The translations under genes and the position numbers were made by a program. Source: Cognatundibacterium oligocarboniphilum (GTDB taxonomy: Bacteria > Pseudomonadota > Gammaproteobacteria > Burkholderiales > Burkholderiaceae_D). From it: a DNA stretch of 64,000 nucleotides. Where the stretch lies: the NCBI RefSeq assembly GCF_013377855.1, contig NZ_JABXYJ010000001.1:454964-518963 (forward strand), read 5' to 3'. Shown one piece after another: positions 48,245-56,598 of the stretch (position 1 is the first letter of the stretch; each line of letters opens with the position of its first letter). The notes beneath the pieces are model-generated. The model made no database searches. It was not told the origin of the DNA and was given only the letters and a program-made list of their open reading frames with translations.

Positions 48245-49215
48245 TCGGCAATCTTGGTTTCCTTGAATTTACCATAGCTCATGAGTTTCTCATGACGGGC
48301 ACTGAGCAGATCCCTGGTCTTAACACCTTGAAATTGGCGAAGGGTATCTGCCAATGCGCGCTTAACCAGTGCGCACATCTGTTTCGGATCACGATGTGCC
48401 CCCCCTAAAGGCTCATTGATAATTTTATCGATCAGCCCCATTGCCTTGAGGCGGTGCGCAGTCAATCCCAGAGCCTCTGCTGCATCAGCAGCGCGATCCG
48501 AAGTCTTCCAAAGAATGGATGCGCAACCTTCCGGCGAAATCACGGAATACGTTGCATATTGTAACATCAGAACAGCATCTCCGACAGCCAATGCCAGCGC
48601 TCCGCCAGAGCCGCCTTCACCGATAATTGTAGCAATCAAAGGTACCTTCAGCTCTGCCATGACATAGAGATTATGACCGATTGCTTCGGACTGTCCTCGT
48701 TCTTCAGCATCAATACCTGGCCATGCACCAGTTGTATCGATGAAGGTAAATACCGGAATATCAAATTTCTCAGCCAGCTTCATCAGACGCATCGCTTTAC
48801 GATAGCCTTCCGGTTTTGGCATACCGAAATTACGCATAGCACGTTCTTTGGTGTCGCGTCCTTTCTGATGACCAATCACCATGCAGGATTGCCCATTAAA
48901 CCGAGCCAGACCGCCCACAATAGACAAGTCATCAGCAAAACTACGATCACCATGCAACTCATGGAAATCAGTAAAAATCTGGTTAATATAATCCAGTGTA
49001 TACGGTCGCTGTGGGTGTCGCGATATTTGTGAAACCTGCCAGGGAGTCAGCTTTGTGTAAATATCTTTTGTCAGCATCTGACTCTTTTTGGAGAGTCGGT
49101 CTATTTCTTCTGAAATATCAACCGCTGAATCATCCTGGACAAAGCGTAATTCTTCAATTTTGGATTCAAGCTCGGCAATTGGTTGCTCAAAGCTCAAAAA
49201 TGTCGTTTTAGTCAT
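48241..49215 (-). CDS. accA: Acetyl-CoA carboxylase carboxyltransferase subunit alpha
   Basis: A 324-residue protein with the AccA landmarks ([39 protein letters not shown] split here as [11 protein letters not shown] and NFGMPKPEG, then [15 protein letters not shown]). With AccD it carboxylates acetyl-CoA, the first step of fatty acid synthesis. AGGAGG lies ahead of its ATG. It heads the accA-tilS-dnaQ minus-strand operon. Confidence 0.96.
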   Translation of the reverse strand: MTKTTFLSFEQPIAELESKIEELRFVQDDSAVDISEEIDRLSKKSQMLTKDIYTKLTPWQVSQISRHPQRPYTLDYINQIFTDFHELHGDRSFADDLSIVGGLARFNGQSCMVIGHQKGRDTKERAMRNFGMPKPEGYRKAMRLMKLAEKFDIPVFTFIDTTGAWPGIDAEERGQSEAIGHNLYVMAELKVPLIATIIGEGGSGGALALAVGDAVLMLQYATYSVISPEGCASILWKTSDRAADAAEALGLTAHRLKAMGLIDKIINEPLGGAHRDPKQMCALVKRALADTLRQFQGVKTRDLLSARHEKLMSYGKFKETKIAE

Positions 49216-49704
49216 CGTGCCTCCTTAAGTCCACACGAGTTTAAAATATTCCTGCCTCGCCATTGCCAATGCAGAGTATTTGCTGCCGCCATGGCGGCGC
49301 GATACGTATGACAAGAATGCAAAGCAAGACATCACCAGATAAAAATTCCGACTACGTGTGCAAATTTCCGGAAAAATATCAGAACGGGGCAGATTAAATA
49401 TCAAAACCAGTCACTCTGTCCAGTTTTAGTATTATTTTTCCCAGAATCCAAAGCAGAATTTTTATTCACAGTCAAGAAAAGCACGACTGATTATTTTTAA
49501 TTACCTGTCGAAACAACACTCATCGGTATATGTCGCCAATTACGGATATTTTCTGTCTGATAAAACTACTGAAAGCAGATATGTTATCTCGGATAACGAA
49601 ACCAAAATGAACACATCTTTGATAAGATGATGCCGTACCAGTTTTAGTATACCATTGCTGCCTTCCTGTTCAGTCAACCTCAGATAATTCTAAGCTCGAA
49701 CACC
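49216..49704. other. Intergenic spacer between accA and the TPR gene with a 13-base direct repeat
   Basis: No gene is supported in these 489 bases. The spacer must hold divergent promoters for accA and the TPR gene. It contains a 14-base palindrome GCCGCCATGGCGGC (49285-49298) and the direct repeat CCAGTTTTAGTAT at 49420-49432 and 49638-49650. In several Burkholderiales, as I recall, cysS and a DNA glycosylase gene occupy this position, so the gap may be a rearrangement junction; this is unverified. Confidence 0.5.
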
Positions 49705-50730
49705 ATGCGCCAGACTTTTAAAAAAATTATTATCATTTCCAGCCTCTCTTTTGCTTTTTTATCAATGGCTGCATATGCTGACGATGCTGCGGACATTGGA
49801 AAATTACTGCGATCCGGCCAAACTTCTGAAGCTTTGCAAAAAGTAGATGCTGCGTTGGCAATTCGTCCAAAAGACGCTCAGATGCGTTTTCTGAAAGGGT
49901 TAATTCTGACTGAGCAGAACAAAACGACTGAAGCGATTAATATTTTTATGAAGCTGACAGACGATTATCCGGAGTTGCCCGAACCATATAACAACCTTGC
50001 GGTGTTGTATGCGTCTTCCGGACAATATGATAAGGCACGCGCGTCATTGGAAATGGCAATCCGCACCAATCCTACTTACGGGACAGCGCACGAAAATCTG
50101 GGTGACGTATACGCAAAATTAGCCAGCCAGGCGTACGACAAAGCATTACAGCTTGATTCAGGAAATACTAACGCCAAGCTGAAATTGACATTGGTTCGCA
50201 ATCTGGTTGGAAATACTACCGGTGGAACAAATCCAAAAAACAATCCTTCTCCTGCAACACAAGTCGCCCAGCTTTCTGCGCAGCCAAAACCTGCTGCCAC
50301 CAGCAAAATAGAGAAGATTGAACCGGAAACCGCAAAATCAATTGAAACAACCAACCCTTCTAAATCTAAGGTCCAGCAAACTCAGGATAAAGAAGATGAC
50401 GAGGTAATCAAAGCAATCGAAAACTGGGCAAAAGCCTGGAGCAACAAAGACACCAATACGTATCTCGCTCATTACGCAAAAGATTTCCAAACACCCAAAG
50501 GCGAATCCAGAAAAGCATGGGCAGAAGAACGCCGAAACCGGATTGAAGGCAAAGGCAGAATCAGCGTAAAAATAGAAACGCCGAAAGTAAACCTGGATGG
50601 AAATAGTGCCACCGTGAAATTTCGTCAGATTTATACTTCCGACCAGTTAACTGCGAATAGCCGCAAAACTATCCTCATGATTAAACAGGATGGAAAGTGG
50701 CTCATCAAACAGGAGCGCGCGGGTAGCTGA
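49705..50730 (+). CDS. Periplasmic TPR protein with NTF2-like C-terminal domain
   Basis: A 341-residue protein: signal peptide (hydrophobic core then AAYADD), three TPR-like repeats (about residues 25-155, for example PEPYNNLAVLYASSGQYDKA), a Lys/Pro/Thr-rich linker (about 165-230) and a C-terminal domain (about 235-341: VIKAIENWAKAWSNKDTNTY, YAKDFQTPKG, ending KWLIKQERAGS) of NTF2-like/SnoaL type. The same C-terminal domain type ends the next gene's product. Their genes overlap (TGATG), so they are probably partners in cell-wall remodelling. Confidence 0.82.
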   Translation: MRQTFKKIIIISSLSFAFLSMAAYADDAADIGKLLRSGQTSEALQKVDAALAIRPKDAQMRFLKGLILTEQNKTTEAINIFMKLTDDYPELPEPYNNLAVLYASSGQYDKARASLEMAIRTNPTYGTAHENLGDVYAKLASQAYDKALQLDSGNTNAKLKLTLVRNLVGNTTGGTNPKNNPSPATQVAQLSAQPKPAATSKIEKIEPETAKSIETTNPSKSKVQQTQDKEDDEVIKAIENWAKAWSNKDTNTYLAHYAKDFQTPKGESRKAWAEERRNRIEGKGRISVKIETPKVNLDGNSATVKFRQIYTSDQLTANSRKTILMIKQDGKWLIKQERAGS

Positions 50731-52007
50731 TGTTTTTCGCCGTGCTTATGATGACTTCGGGTCTCAGAAAGAACTCGAGGCAGGCAGGTGCTTTATTCCT
50801 TTTTTTGTGCCTGACTATTTTTCCTTTCATCATATCCGTTGCCAATGCTGCGACGAAGATGCGCTCATCCAGAATTATTCCTGCTGAATCTGGCGCTGTA
50901 TCTGTGAATCCCGATTCGCTGCTGATTGAGGTTTATCAAAATCTCTCTGAGAACAAATTACAATTAGCACAGACGAAAATTGATGAGCTAATCGAGGCTT
51001 ATCCAAACTTTCAGTTAGCCCAGCTCATTAAAGGAGACTTGCTATTAATGCATACGCGCCCTGTTACCAGTTTCGGTGCAGGGCTCGGCGCGACACAAGG
51101 TGAAAAATTAAAAGAGTTGCGTGACGAAGCTGCAGCCAGAATTCATGCGTTCAGAGAAAAACCAGTTCCTGGATTGATTCCGCGTCCCGTACTCCAGCTT
51201 CGCGATGATCAAAAACAAGTCATTCTGATAGATACCAAAAAATCCCGCTTATATTTGTATAAGAATGATGCGGGGCAATTGAAATTACTGAGCGATCATT
51301 ACATCAGTCACGGGAAATTCGGTATAAACAAATTAAAAGAAGGCGACCAAAAAACACCGATAGGAGTTTATTACATTACCAGTCACTTATCCGGAAGCAA
51401 ATTGCCAGATTTTTATGGCCCCGGGGCGCTTCCTCTGAACTATCCCAATGATTGGGATAAAGTGAATGACCGCGGCGGCTCTGGTATCTGGCTGCACGGC
51501 GTGCCATCTGCCAGTTTTAGCCGCCCCCCCCTGGCTTCGGATGGTTGCGTAGTGTTAACCAATCCGGATTTTTTGAAAATCGCCGCTTCCGTTGACATTG
51601 GCAAAACTCCAGTCATCATCGCGGAACAGATTGAATTCATTAGTGCAGCAAAAGTAAATACAGAAAAACAATTAGCGAATAAATTGCTGGAAGACTGGCG
51701 TCTGGATCTGGAAAGCCAGAATATGAACCGGATTCTGGCAAACTATTCACGTAACTTTAAGACCATACAAGGCGATACCCTGAACTCTTGGTTCATAAAG
51801 CAGAAAACGGGATTAGATGGCGGCACGATGCCCGTCATCAGATTGCGCGATGTCACGCATTTCCGTTACCCTGGCAACGATGAAATGATTGTCAGCACAT
51901 TTACCCAGGAAGTTTTGAGCGGAAAAATAAAATCAAGTAATAGAAAACGTCAATACTGGATCAAAGAAGCCTCTAAATGGCGCATCATTTACGAAATTAA
52001 CGTCTGA
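50730..52007 (+). CDS. L,D-transpeptidase (YkuD) with NTF2-like C-terminal domain
   Basis: A 425-residue periplasmic enzyme, membrane-anchored or secreted by a segment near residues 21-40. A helical/TPR-like region (60-150) is followed by the YkuD domain (about 160-300) with its catalytic motif: His256 in WLHGVP and Cys273 in SDGCVVLTN. The C-terminal NTF2-like domain (about 310-425, [20 protein letters not shown], ending WRIIYEINV) resembles that of the upstream TPR protein. YkuD plus NTF2 is also the layout of Helicobacter Csd6/Pgp2, an L,D-carboxypeptidase of peptidoglycan, so trimming rather than crosslinking is possible. The start overlaps the previous stop. Confidence 0.87.
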   Translation: MFFAVLMMTSGLRKNSRQAGALFLFLCLTIFPFIISVANAATKMRSSRIIPAESGAVSVNPDSLLIEVYQNLSENKLQLAQTKIDELIEAYPNFQLAQLIKGDLLLMHTRPVTSFGAGLGATQGEKLKELRDEAAARIHAFREKPVPGLIPRPVLQLRDDQKQVILIDTKKSRLYLYKNDAGQLKLLSDHYISHGKFGINKLKEGDQKTPIGVYYITSHLSGSKLPDFYGPGALPLNYPNDWDKVNDRGGSGIWLHGVPSASFSRPPLASDGCVVLTNPDFLKIAASVDIGKTPVIIAEQIEFISAAKVNTEKQLANKLLEDWRLDLESQNMNRILANYSRNFKTIQGDTLNSWFIKQKTGLDGGTMPVIRLRDVTHFRYPGNDEMIVSTFTQEVLSGKIKSSNRKRQYWIKEASKWRIIYEINV

Positions 52008-52018
52008 AAGGTTTATTT

Positions 52019-52672
52019 ATGCAAGCTTTTTTAAGCGGACTTATTCTGGCATTGACAATCACACTGCTTCCCGGACAGTCGATGGCACAGAGCTTACCGA
52101 AGGTTTCAATCAAAACGAATTTAGGGGAAATTGTTGTTGAGTTATACCCGGATGCTGCACCAAAAACAGTGGAAAATTTTTTATCCTACGTCAAAGCAGG
52201 CCAATATAAAGGAACCATTTTTCACCGGGTCATTGATAATTTTATGATTCAGGGTGGTGGTTACGATAAAAACATGAAAGAAAAGCCAACCCGCAAACCG
52301 ATTCCTCTGGAGGCAGCGCAAGCATTGGAAAAAGGCCTGAAGAACGATCTGGGTACGATTTCGATGGCAAGAACAGAAGACCCCAATTCAGCAACGGCAC
52401 AGTTTTTTATTAATGTGAGAGATAATGACTTTCTGAATCATCAGGTATTGCCAGAAGGGGATCCTGTTGAATTTAATTATCGTGGCAATATGGTCAAAGC
52501 GCCGCGAAACAAAGCATTAATTGTCACTGCGGGGTACACACCTTTCGGCAAAGTGATCAGAGGAATGGAAGTTGTAGAGCAAATCAAGTCCGTCCCAACA
52601 GGCGATGCTTATATGATGCAAAACGTCCCACAAAAGCCGATCATTATTCAATCCGCGACTGTAATAAAATAA
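52019..52672 (+). CDS. ppiA: Periplasmic peptidyl-prolyl cis-trans isomerase (cyclophilin, PpiA-like)
   Basis: A 217-residue cyclophilin with a signal peptide ([16 protein letters not shown]). Active-site segments [14 protein letters not shown] and [17 protein letters not shown] are conserved. It catalyses proline isomerisation in folding of exported proteins. It is 11 bases after the transpeptidase gene, so co-transcription is likely, and 37 bases before the cytoplasmic paralogue ppiB. Confidence 0.92.
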   Translation: MQAFLSGLILALTITLLPGQSMAQSLPKVSIKTNLGEIVVELYPDAAPKTVENFLSYVKAGQYKGTIFHRVIDNFMIQGGGYDKNMKEKPTRKPIPLEAAQALEKGLKNDLGTISMARTEDPNSATAQFFINVRDNDFLNHQVLPEGDPVEFNYRGNMVKAPRNKALIVTAGYTPFGKVIRGMEVVEQIKSVPTGDAYMMQNVPQKPIIIQSATVIK

Positions 52673-52709
52673 ATTATCTTTAATTATCTACTACTCAACA
52701 AGGACTATC

Positions 52710-53198
52710 ATGGCTGTTATCCTGACCACCAATTTAGGTACCATCAAAATCGAGCTGAACGCAGAAAAAGCTCCCAAAACTGTCGCCAATTTTCTGGCAT
52801 ATGTGGAAGCGGGGCATTATGCAGGCACGATTTTCCATCGCGTGATTGATGGATTTATGATTCAGGGTGGCGGCTTTGAGCCTGGCATGAATCAAAAAGA
52901 GACTCAGGCACCGATTGACAATGAAGCCAATAACGGCCTGAAAAATGAGCGCTACTCTATTGCAATGGCTCGTACAGGTGCGCCACACTCGGCAACCGCT
53001 CAGTTCTTCATCAATACTGCTAACAACAGTTTCCTAGACTATCCTGGACAAGACGGCTGGGGATATTGCGTATTTGGCCGTGTAAGCGAAGGTACCGAAA
53101 TTGTCGATAAAATTAAAAGCGTTAAAACATCCCGTTCCGGCATGTTCCAGGATGTGCCAGTCGAAGATGTCGTCATCGAAAAAGCAGAAATTGTCTGA
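52710..53198 (+). CDS. ppiB: Cytoplasmic peptidyl-prolyl cis-trans isomerase B
   Basis: A 162-residue cyclophilin without a signal peptide. [36 protein letters not shown] and [10 protein letters not shown] match PpiB. It is tandem with the exported paralogue just upstream, likely an old duplication. AAGGA precedes the start. Confidence 0.95.
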   Translation: MAVILTTNLGTIKIELNAEKAPKTVANFLAYVEAGHYAGTIFHRVIDGFMIQGGGFEPGMNQKETQAPIDNEANNGLKNERYSIAMARTGAPHSATAQFFINTANNSFLDYPGQDGWGYCVFGRVSEGTEIVDKIKSVKTSRSGMFQDVPVEDVVIEKAEIV

Positions 53199-53207
53199 TT
53201 ATTTTTG

Positions 53208-53996
53208 ATGGCAACACCTCTGCATTCTTCCCTGGACATAACGCAACCGGCGCCGGTTGCGTTATTTGTTTCTGATATTCATCTCAACCCCACCCTGCCC
53301 CTAACAACTGCTGCTTTTTTGGATTTCCTCCGCCAACATGCGCCCAAGGCATCAATGCTGTTTATTCTTGGAGATCTGTTCGAATATTGGATCGGCGACG
53401 ATGATATTGGCGATCCGTATCATCAGCGCATTGTTGAAACACTGCGAGAATTAAAAAACAGCGGTACTGACATTTATTTTATAGCAGGAAACAGGGATTT
53501 TCTGATTTCAGATAAATTCGCAAAAGTAACTGGCGCAGAAATTCTCCAGGAACCATATCTGCTACAGGCAGCAGGACATAAAATCGTTTTATGTCATGGT
53601 GATGCCCAGTGTACTGATGACACTGATTATATGGTTTTCCGTCAGCAGGTTCGCCATGCTCAATGGCAGAACAATTTTTTAGCGCTGCCATTGGAGCAAA
53701 GAAAATCTATGGTACAAGGAATGCGCGCAAGCAGTCAGGCTGAGCAACAGAAAAAAAGTATGCACATCATGGATGTGAATCAGGACGCGATAGCACGGCT
53801 CGTTCGCTCTGCCGGAGCAGACTTGGTGATCCACGGTCACACACACAGACCAGCTGAACACATCGGGGACAATTACCGCAGACTGGTATTGCCGGATTGG
53901 GATTATGACTCCGCAAATCCAAGAGGTGGCTGGCTTGAGCTGTATGACGACGGTAAACTAATCCCCTGTACGCTGGACCAGTCTTCTATCCTCTAA
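53208..53996 (+). CDS. lpxH: UDP-2,3-diacylglucosamine diphosphatase LpxH
   Basis: A 262-residue metallophosphoesterase of lipid A synthesis, hydrolysing UDP-2,3-diacylglucosamine to lipid X at the inner membrane. Metal-binding motifs are FVSDIHLNP, LGDLFEYWIGDD, AGNRDFLI, CHGDAQCTDD and HGHTHRPAEH. ATG 53208 is preferred over the TTG one codon upstream. It follows ppiB by 9 bases. Confidence 0.95.
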   Translation: MATPLHSSLDITQPAPVALFVSDIHLNPTLPLTTAAFLDFLRQHAPKASMLFILGDLFEYWIGDDDIGDPYHQRIVETLRELKNSGTDIYFIAGNRDFLISDKFAKVTGAEILQEPYLLQAAGHKIVLCHGDAQCTDDTDYMVFRQQVRHAQWQNNFLALPLEQRKSMVQGMRASSQAEQQKKSMHIMDVNQDAIARLVRSAGADLVIHGHTHRPAEHIGDNYRRLVLPDWDYDSANPRGGWLELYDDGKLIPCTLDQSSIL

Positions 53997-54013
53997 TTCA
54001 GCCTGAGTATCGC

Positions 54014-54703
54014 TTATCCTCTGCTACCGGAATCACTTTCGGATAAATGACCTGCAGTAATCGTGAGTATTCTGCCACAACGCTCAGCGATAGACATATC
54101 ATGCGTGACTAAAACCAATGTGGAATTGCGTTCACGGTTCAGTGCAAACATCAGTTGAATAATAGCCTCCCCCGTTGTGGCATCAAGACTGCCGGTCGGC
54201 TCATCAGCGAACAGTAAAGGCGGCTCAGTGACAAATGCACGCGCCAATGCCACTCGTTGCTGCTCGCCGCCAGATAAAAATTTAGGGTAATGACGCAACC
54301 TGGAAGAAAGGCCGACATGTGTCAACATTTGTTCAGCCTTTTCTTTTGCGGATTTATCTCCTTTTAATTCCAAAGGAAGCATCACATTTTCCAGAGCATT
54401 CAGATGCGCCAATAATTGAAAGGACTGGAAAACGAAACCCAGTTTATCCTTGCGAAATTTTGCACGCTGATCTTCGTTCAGGGTAAAAATATCGACACCA
54501 TCCAGCAGAACAGTCCCCTTGCTGGGCGTATCCAGGCCTGCAAGTATGCCCAGTAAAGTGGATTTACCTGATCCCGATGCACCAACGATTGCAAGCGTTT
54601 CTCCCGGCTGCACTGTAAAATCGATACCATTCAAAATAGTGAGATGTCCCGATGCGTCCTCAACCTGCTTGGTCAGGCCACTCACTGTAATTGCTGCTTG
54701 CAT
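54014..54703 (-). CDS. ABC transporter ATP-binding protein, YbbA type
   Basis: About 229 residues from the ATG at 54703. Walker [10 protein letters not shown], the signature [15 protein letters not shown] and Walker [13 protein letters not shown] are all present, closest to the LolD/YbbA/MacB group. In E. coli, ybbA is divergent from tesA and followed by the permease gene ybbP; here the divergent tesA is conserved but the next gene is the convergent lpxH, so no permease is adjacent. An alternative ATG at 54715 overlaps the tesA start codon on the other strand; GGAA before 54703 favours the shorter form. The partner and substrate are unknown. Confidence 0.87.
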   Translation of the reverse strand: MQAAITVSGLTKQVEDASGHLTILNGIDFTVQPGETLAIVGASGSGKSTLLGILAGLDTPSKGTVLLDGVDIFTLNEDQRAKFRKDKLGFVFQSFQLLAHLNALENVMLPLELKGDKSAKEKAEQMLTHVGLSSRLRHYPKFLSGGEQQRVALARAFVTEPPLLFADEPTGSLDATTGEAIIQLMFALNRERNSTLVLVTHDMSIAERCGRILTITAGHLSESDSGSRG

Positions 54704-54713
54704 AGGATGTTCC

Positions 54714-55364
54714 ATGAATTCTTTTTTGCCTGTTCGCTGGATAACTCTGAACTTGTTCAAAGTGTCGTTTTTGCTTTTTTCATTCTTACTGGTCACTGAC
54801 GCTTATTCTGCATCAAAAACAATTCTGGTGCTGGGAGATAGTTTATCTGCCGAATACGGTCTTGCACGAGGACAAGGTTGGGTCAGCTTGCTAGAAAAAA
54901 AACTGGCCGAAGAAAAAATACCTGCCAGAGTCATTAATGCCAGCATCAGCGGTGAAACATCGATTGGTGGTAAAAATCGCTTACCGGATCTGTTAAATCA
55001 GCATCATCCCGATATTGTGATTATCGAACTGGGTGGAAATGATGCATTGAGAGGATTACCGCTGAATAATTCTGAAGACAATTTCCGCACCATAATTGTC
55101 AGCGCAAAACATCAGAACGCAAAAGTGCTGCTTGCCGGAATGCAGGTTCCGCCAAATTACGGAAAAACATATACCCAACAATTTTTCTCGATGTATCAGA
55201 AGCTTGCGCAGGAACAGAAAATCCGGCTGGTGCCATTTTTGCTCGAAGGTGTTGCAAATAATAATCAACTATTCCAATCTGACAGAATTCACCCTGTTGC
55301 AGCAGCACATCCAATTATTTTGCAAAACATATGGGATCAGCTGCACCCCTTACTCAAGAAATAA
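54714..55364 (+). CDS. tesA: Periplasmic acyl-CoA thioesterase I / lysophospholipase TesA (GDSL hydrolase)
   Basis: A 216-residue SGNH hydrolase with a signal peptide (hydrophobic LFKVSFLLFSFLLVTDAYSA). Block I VLGDSLSAEYGL holds the nucleophile Ser43, block III is GGNDAL, and the catalytic Asp and His are in DRIHPV near the C-terminus. It hydrolyses thioesters and lysophospholipids in the periplasm. AGGA lies six bases before the ATG. A longer open frame starts inside the ABC gene and is not supported. Its promoter must lie within the 5' end of the divergent ABC gene. Confidence 0.92.
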   Translation: MNSFLPVRWITLNLFKVSFLLFSFLLVTDAYSASKTILVLGDSLSAEYGLARGQGWVSLLEKKLAEEKIPARVINASISGETSIGGKNRLPDLLNQHHPDIVIIELGGNDALRGLPLNNSEDNFRTIIVSAKHQNAKVLLAGMQVPPNYGKTYTQQFFSMYQKLAQEQKIRLVPFLLEGVANNNQLFQSDRIHPVAAAHPIILQNIWDQLHPLLKK

Positions 55365-55367
55365 GTT

Positions 55368-56429
55368 ATGAAATATCCTGCAATTTCCACTATCGACCAG
55401 GTCATCTCCGAATTGGCGCATTTTGATACCATCATAGATGTCAGGAGTCCCTCTGAATACGCCGAAGATCATTTGCCCGGTGCAATCAATTGCCCAGTTT
55501 TGAACGATGAGGAACGGGTTCGGGTTGGAACGCTTTATAAACAGGTAGGCTCCTTTGAAGCGAAAAGGCTCGGTGCCGGCCTAGTTGCAATGAATATCAG
55601 TAAACATCTTGCTACGACACTAGCGCAGCAACCGCGTCAATGGCGCCCCCTGATTTATTGCTGGCGAGGTGGCAACCGCAGCGGTTCCATGGCACACATA
55701 CTGGCGAAAATTGGCTGGCCAGTAACGCAGCTTGACGGTGGTTACAAAGCATACCGGAATCTGGTCAATCAACAGTTAACAGAGTTGGTGGACGGTATTC
55801 AGTGGCGTGTTTTATGCGGCCCAACAGGTAGTGGAAAAAGCCGTTTACTGAATTGTCTGGAACAAATGGGAGAACAGGTACTTGATCTGGAAGGACTGGC
55901 TTGCCATAAAGGTTCAGTGTTGGGAGATATTCCAAGTCAAAAGCAGCCATCTCAAAAATATTTTGAAACGCTGCTATGGGAAAAGCTCAGAACCTTCGAT
56001 AAAACAAAAAAAGTTTATGTCGAAGCCGAAAGTAAAAAGGTGGGTAATCTTCGCGTTCCGGAATCCATCATGACAAATATCAGGAAAGCTGCCTGTATTT
56101 CACTTGAACCATCGATTGAATATCGTGTTCAGTTTTTGATGGAAGATTACCCACACTTTATTCAGCAACCTGAGAAACTCAATCAGCAACTCGACTATCT
56201 GACGCATTTGCATGGCAAAGAAAAAATCCAGCAATGGAAAGAATGGGCACATGCCGGCACCATCGAAAAGCTGGTCACCGATTTACTTCAACTCCACTAT
56301 GACCCTGGTTATAACAAATCTATCAGGAGGAATTTTATTCAATTTCCCCATGCTACGTGTATTAACCTGGCGCGTCTGACGGAAGAAAATTTACAACAGG
56401 CTGCAGATTTTATCCGTAAAAACACCTGA
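55368..56429 (+). CDS. selU: tRNA 2-selenouridine synthase (MnmH/SelU)
   Basis: A 353-residue protein: a rhodanese domain with catalytic Cys98 (IYCWRGGNRS) and a P-loop domain with GPTGSGKS (151-158). It replaces sulfur by selenium in the wobble 2-thiouridine of tRNAs, through a geranylated intermediate, using selenophosphate. The expected partner selD is not in this window. It starts 4 bases after the tesA stop and converges with ccoS. Confidence 0.92.
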   Translation: MKYPAISTIDQVISELAHFDTIIDVRSPSEYAEDHLPGAINCPVLNDEERVRVGTLYKQVGSFEAKRLGAGLVAMNISKHLATTLAQQPRQWRPLIYCWRGGNRSGSMAHILAKIGWPVTQLDGGYKAYRNLVNQQLTELVDGIQWRVLCGPTGSGKSRLLNCLEQMGEQVLDLEGLACHKGSVLGDIPSQKQPSQKYFETLLWEKLRTFDKTKKVYVEAESKKVGNLRVPESIMTNIRKAACISLEPSIEYRVQFLMEDYPHFIQQPEKLNQQLDYLTHLHGKEKIQQWKEWAHAGTIEKLVTDLLQLHYDPGYNKSIRRNFIQFPHATCINLARLTEENLQQAADFIRKNT

Positions 56430-56452
56430 GCTTCATCAATAAAAATCAGGCA

Positions 56453-56596
56453 TCAGCTATCAATATCGTCCACGATACGCTGTCCTTCCTGATCGAGTTC
56501 ATCGAACTGGCGGTGGCTGATGGCCCACCAGAATACTGCCCCGATAGCAAAAACAAGCAATAAACTTAAAGGTACAAGCAAATACAAGATGTCCAT
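56453..56596 (-). CDS. ccoS: Cbb3-type cytochrome oxidase assembly protein CcoS
   Basis: A 47-residue frame: MDILYLLVPLSLLLVFAIGA, a single membrane helix, then FWWAISHRQFDELDQEG and an acidic tail. This is the full CcoS pattern (short membrane protein with FxWAxxxxQFDDLxxxG). It is needed with CcoI for cofactor insertion into cbb3 oxidase. It starts two bases after the ccoI stop. Confidence 0.92.
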   Translation of the reverse strand: MDILYLLVPLSLLLVFAIGAVFWWAISHRQFDELDQEGQRIVDDIDS

Positions 56597-56598
56597 AT

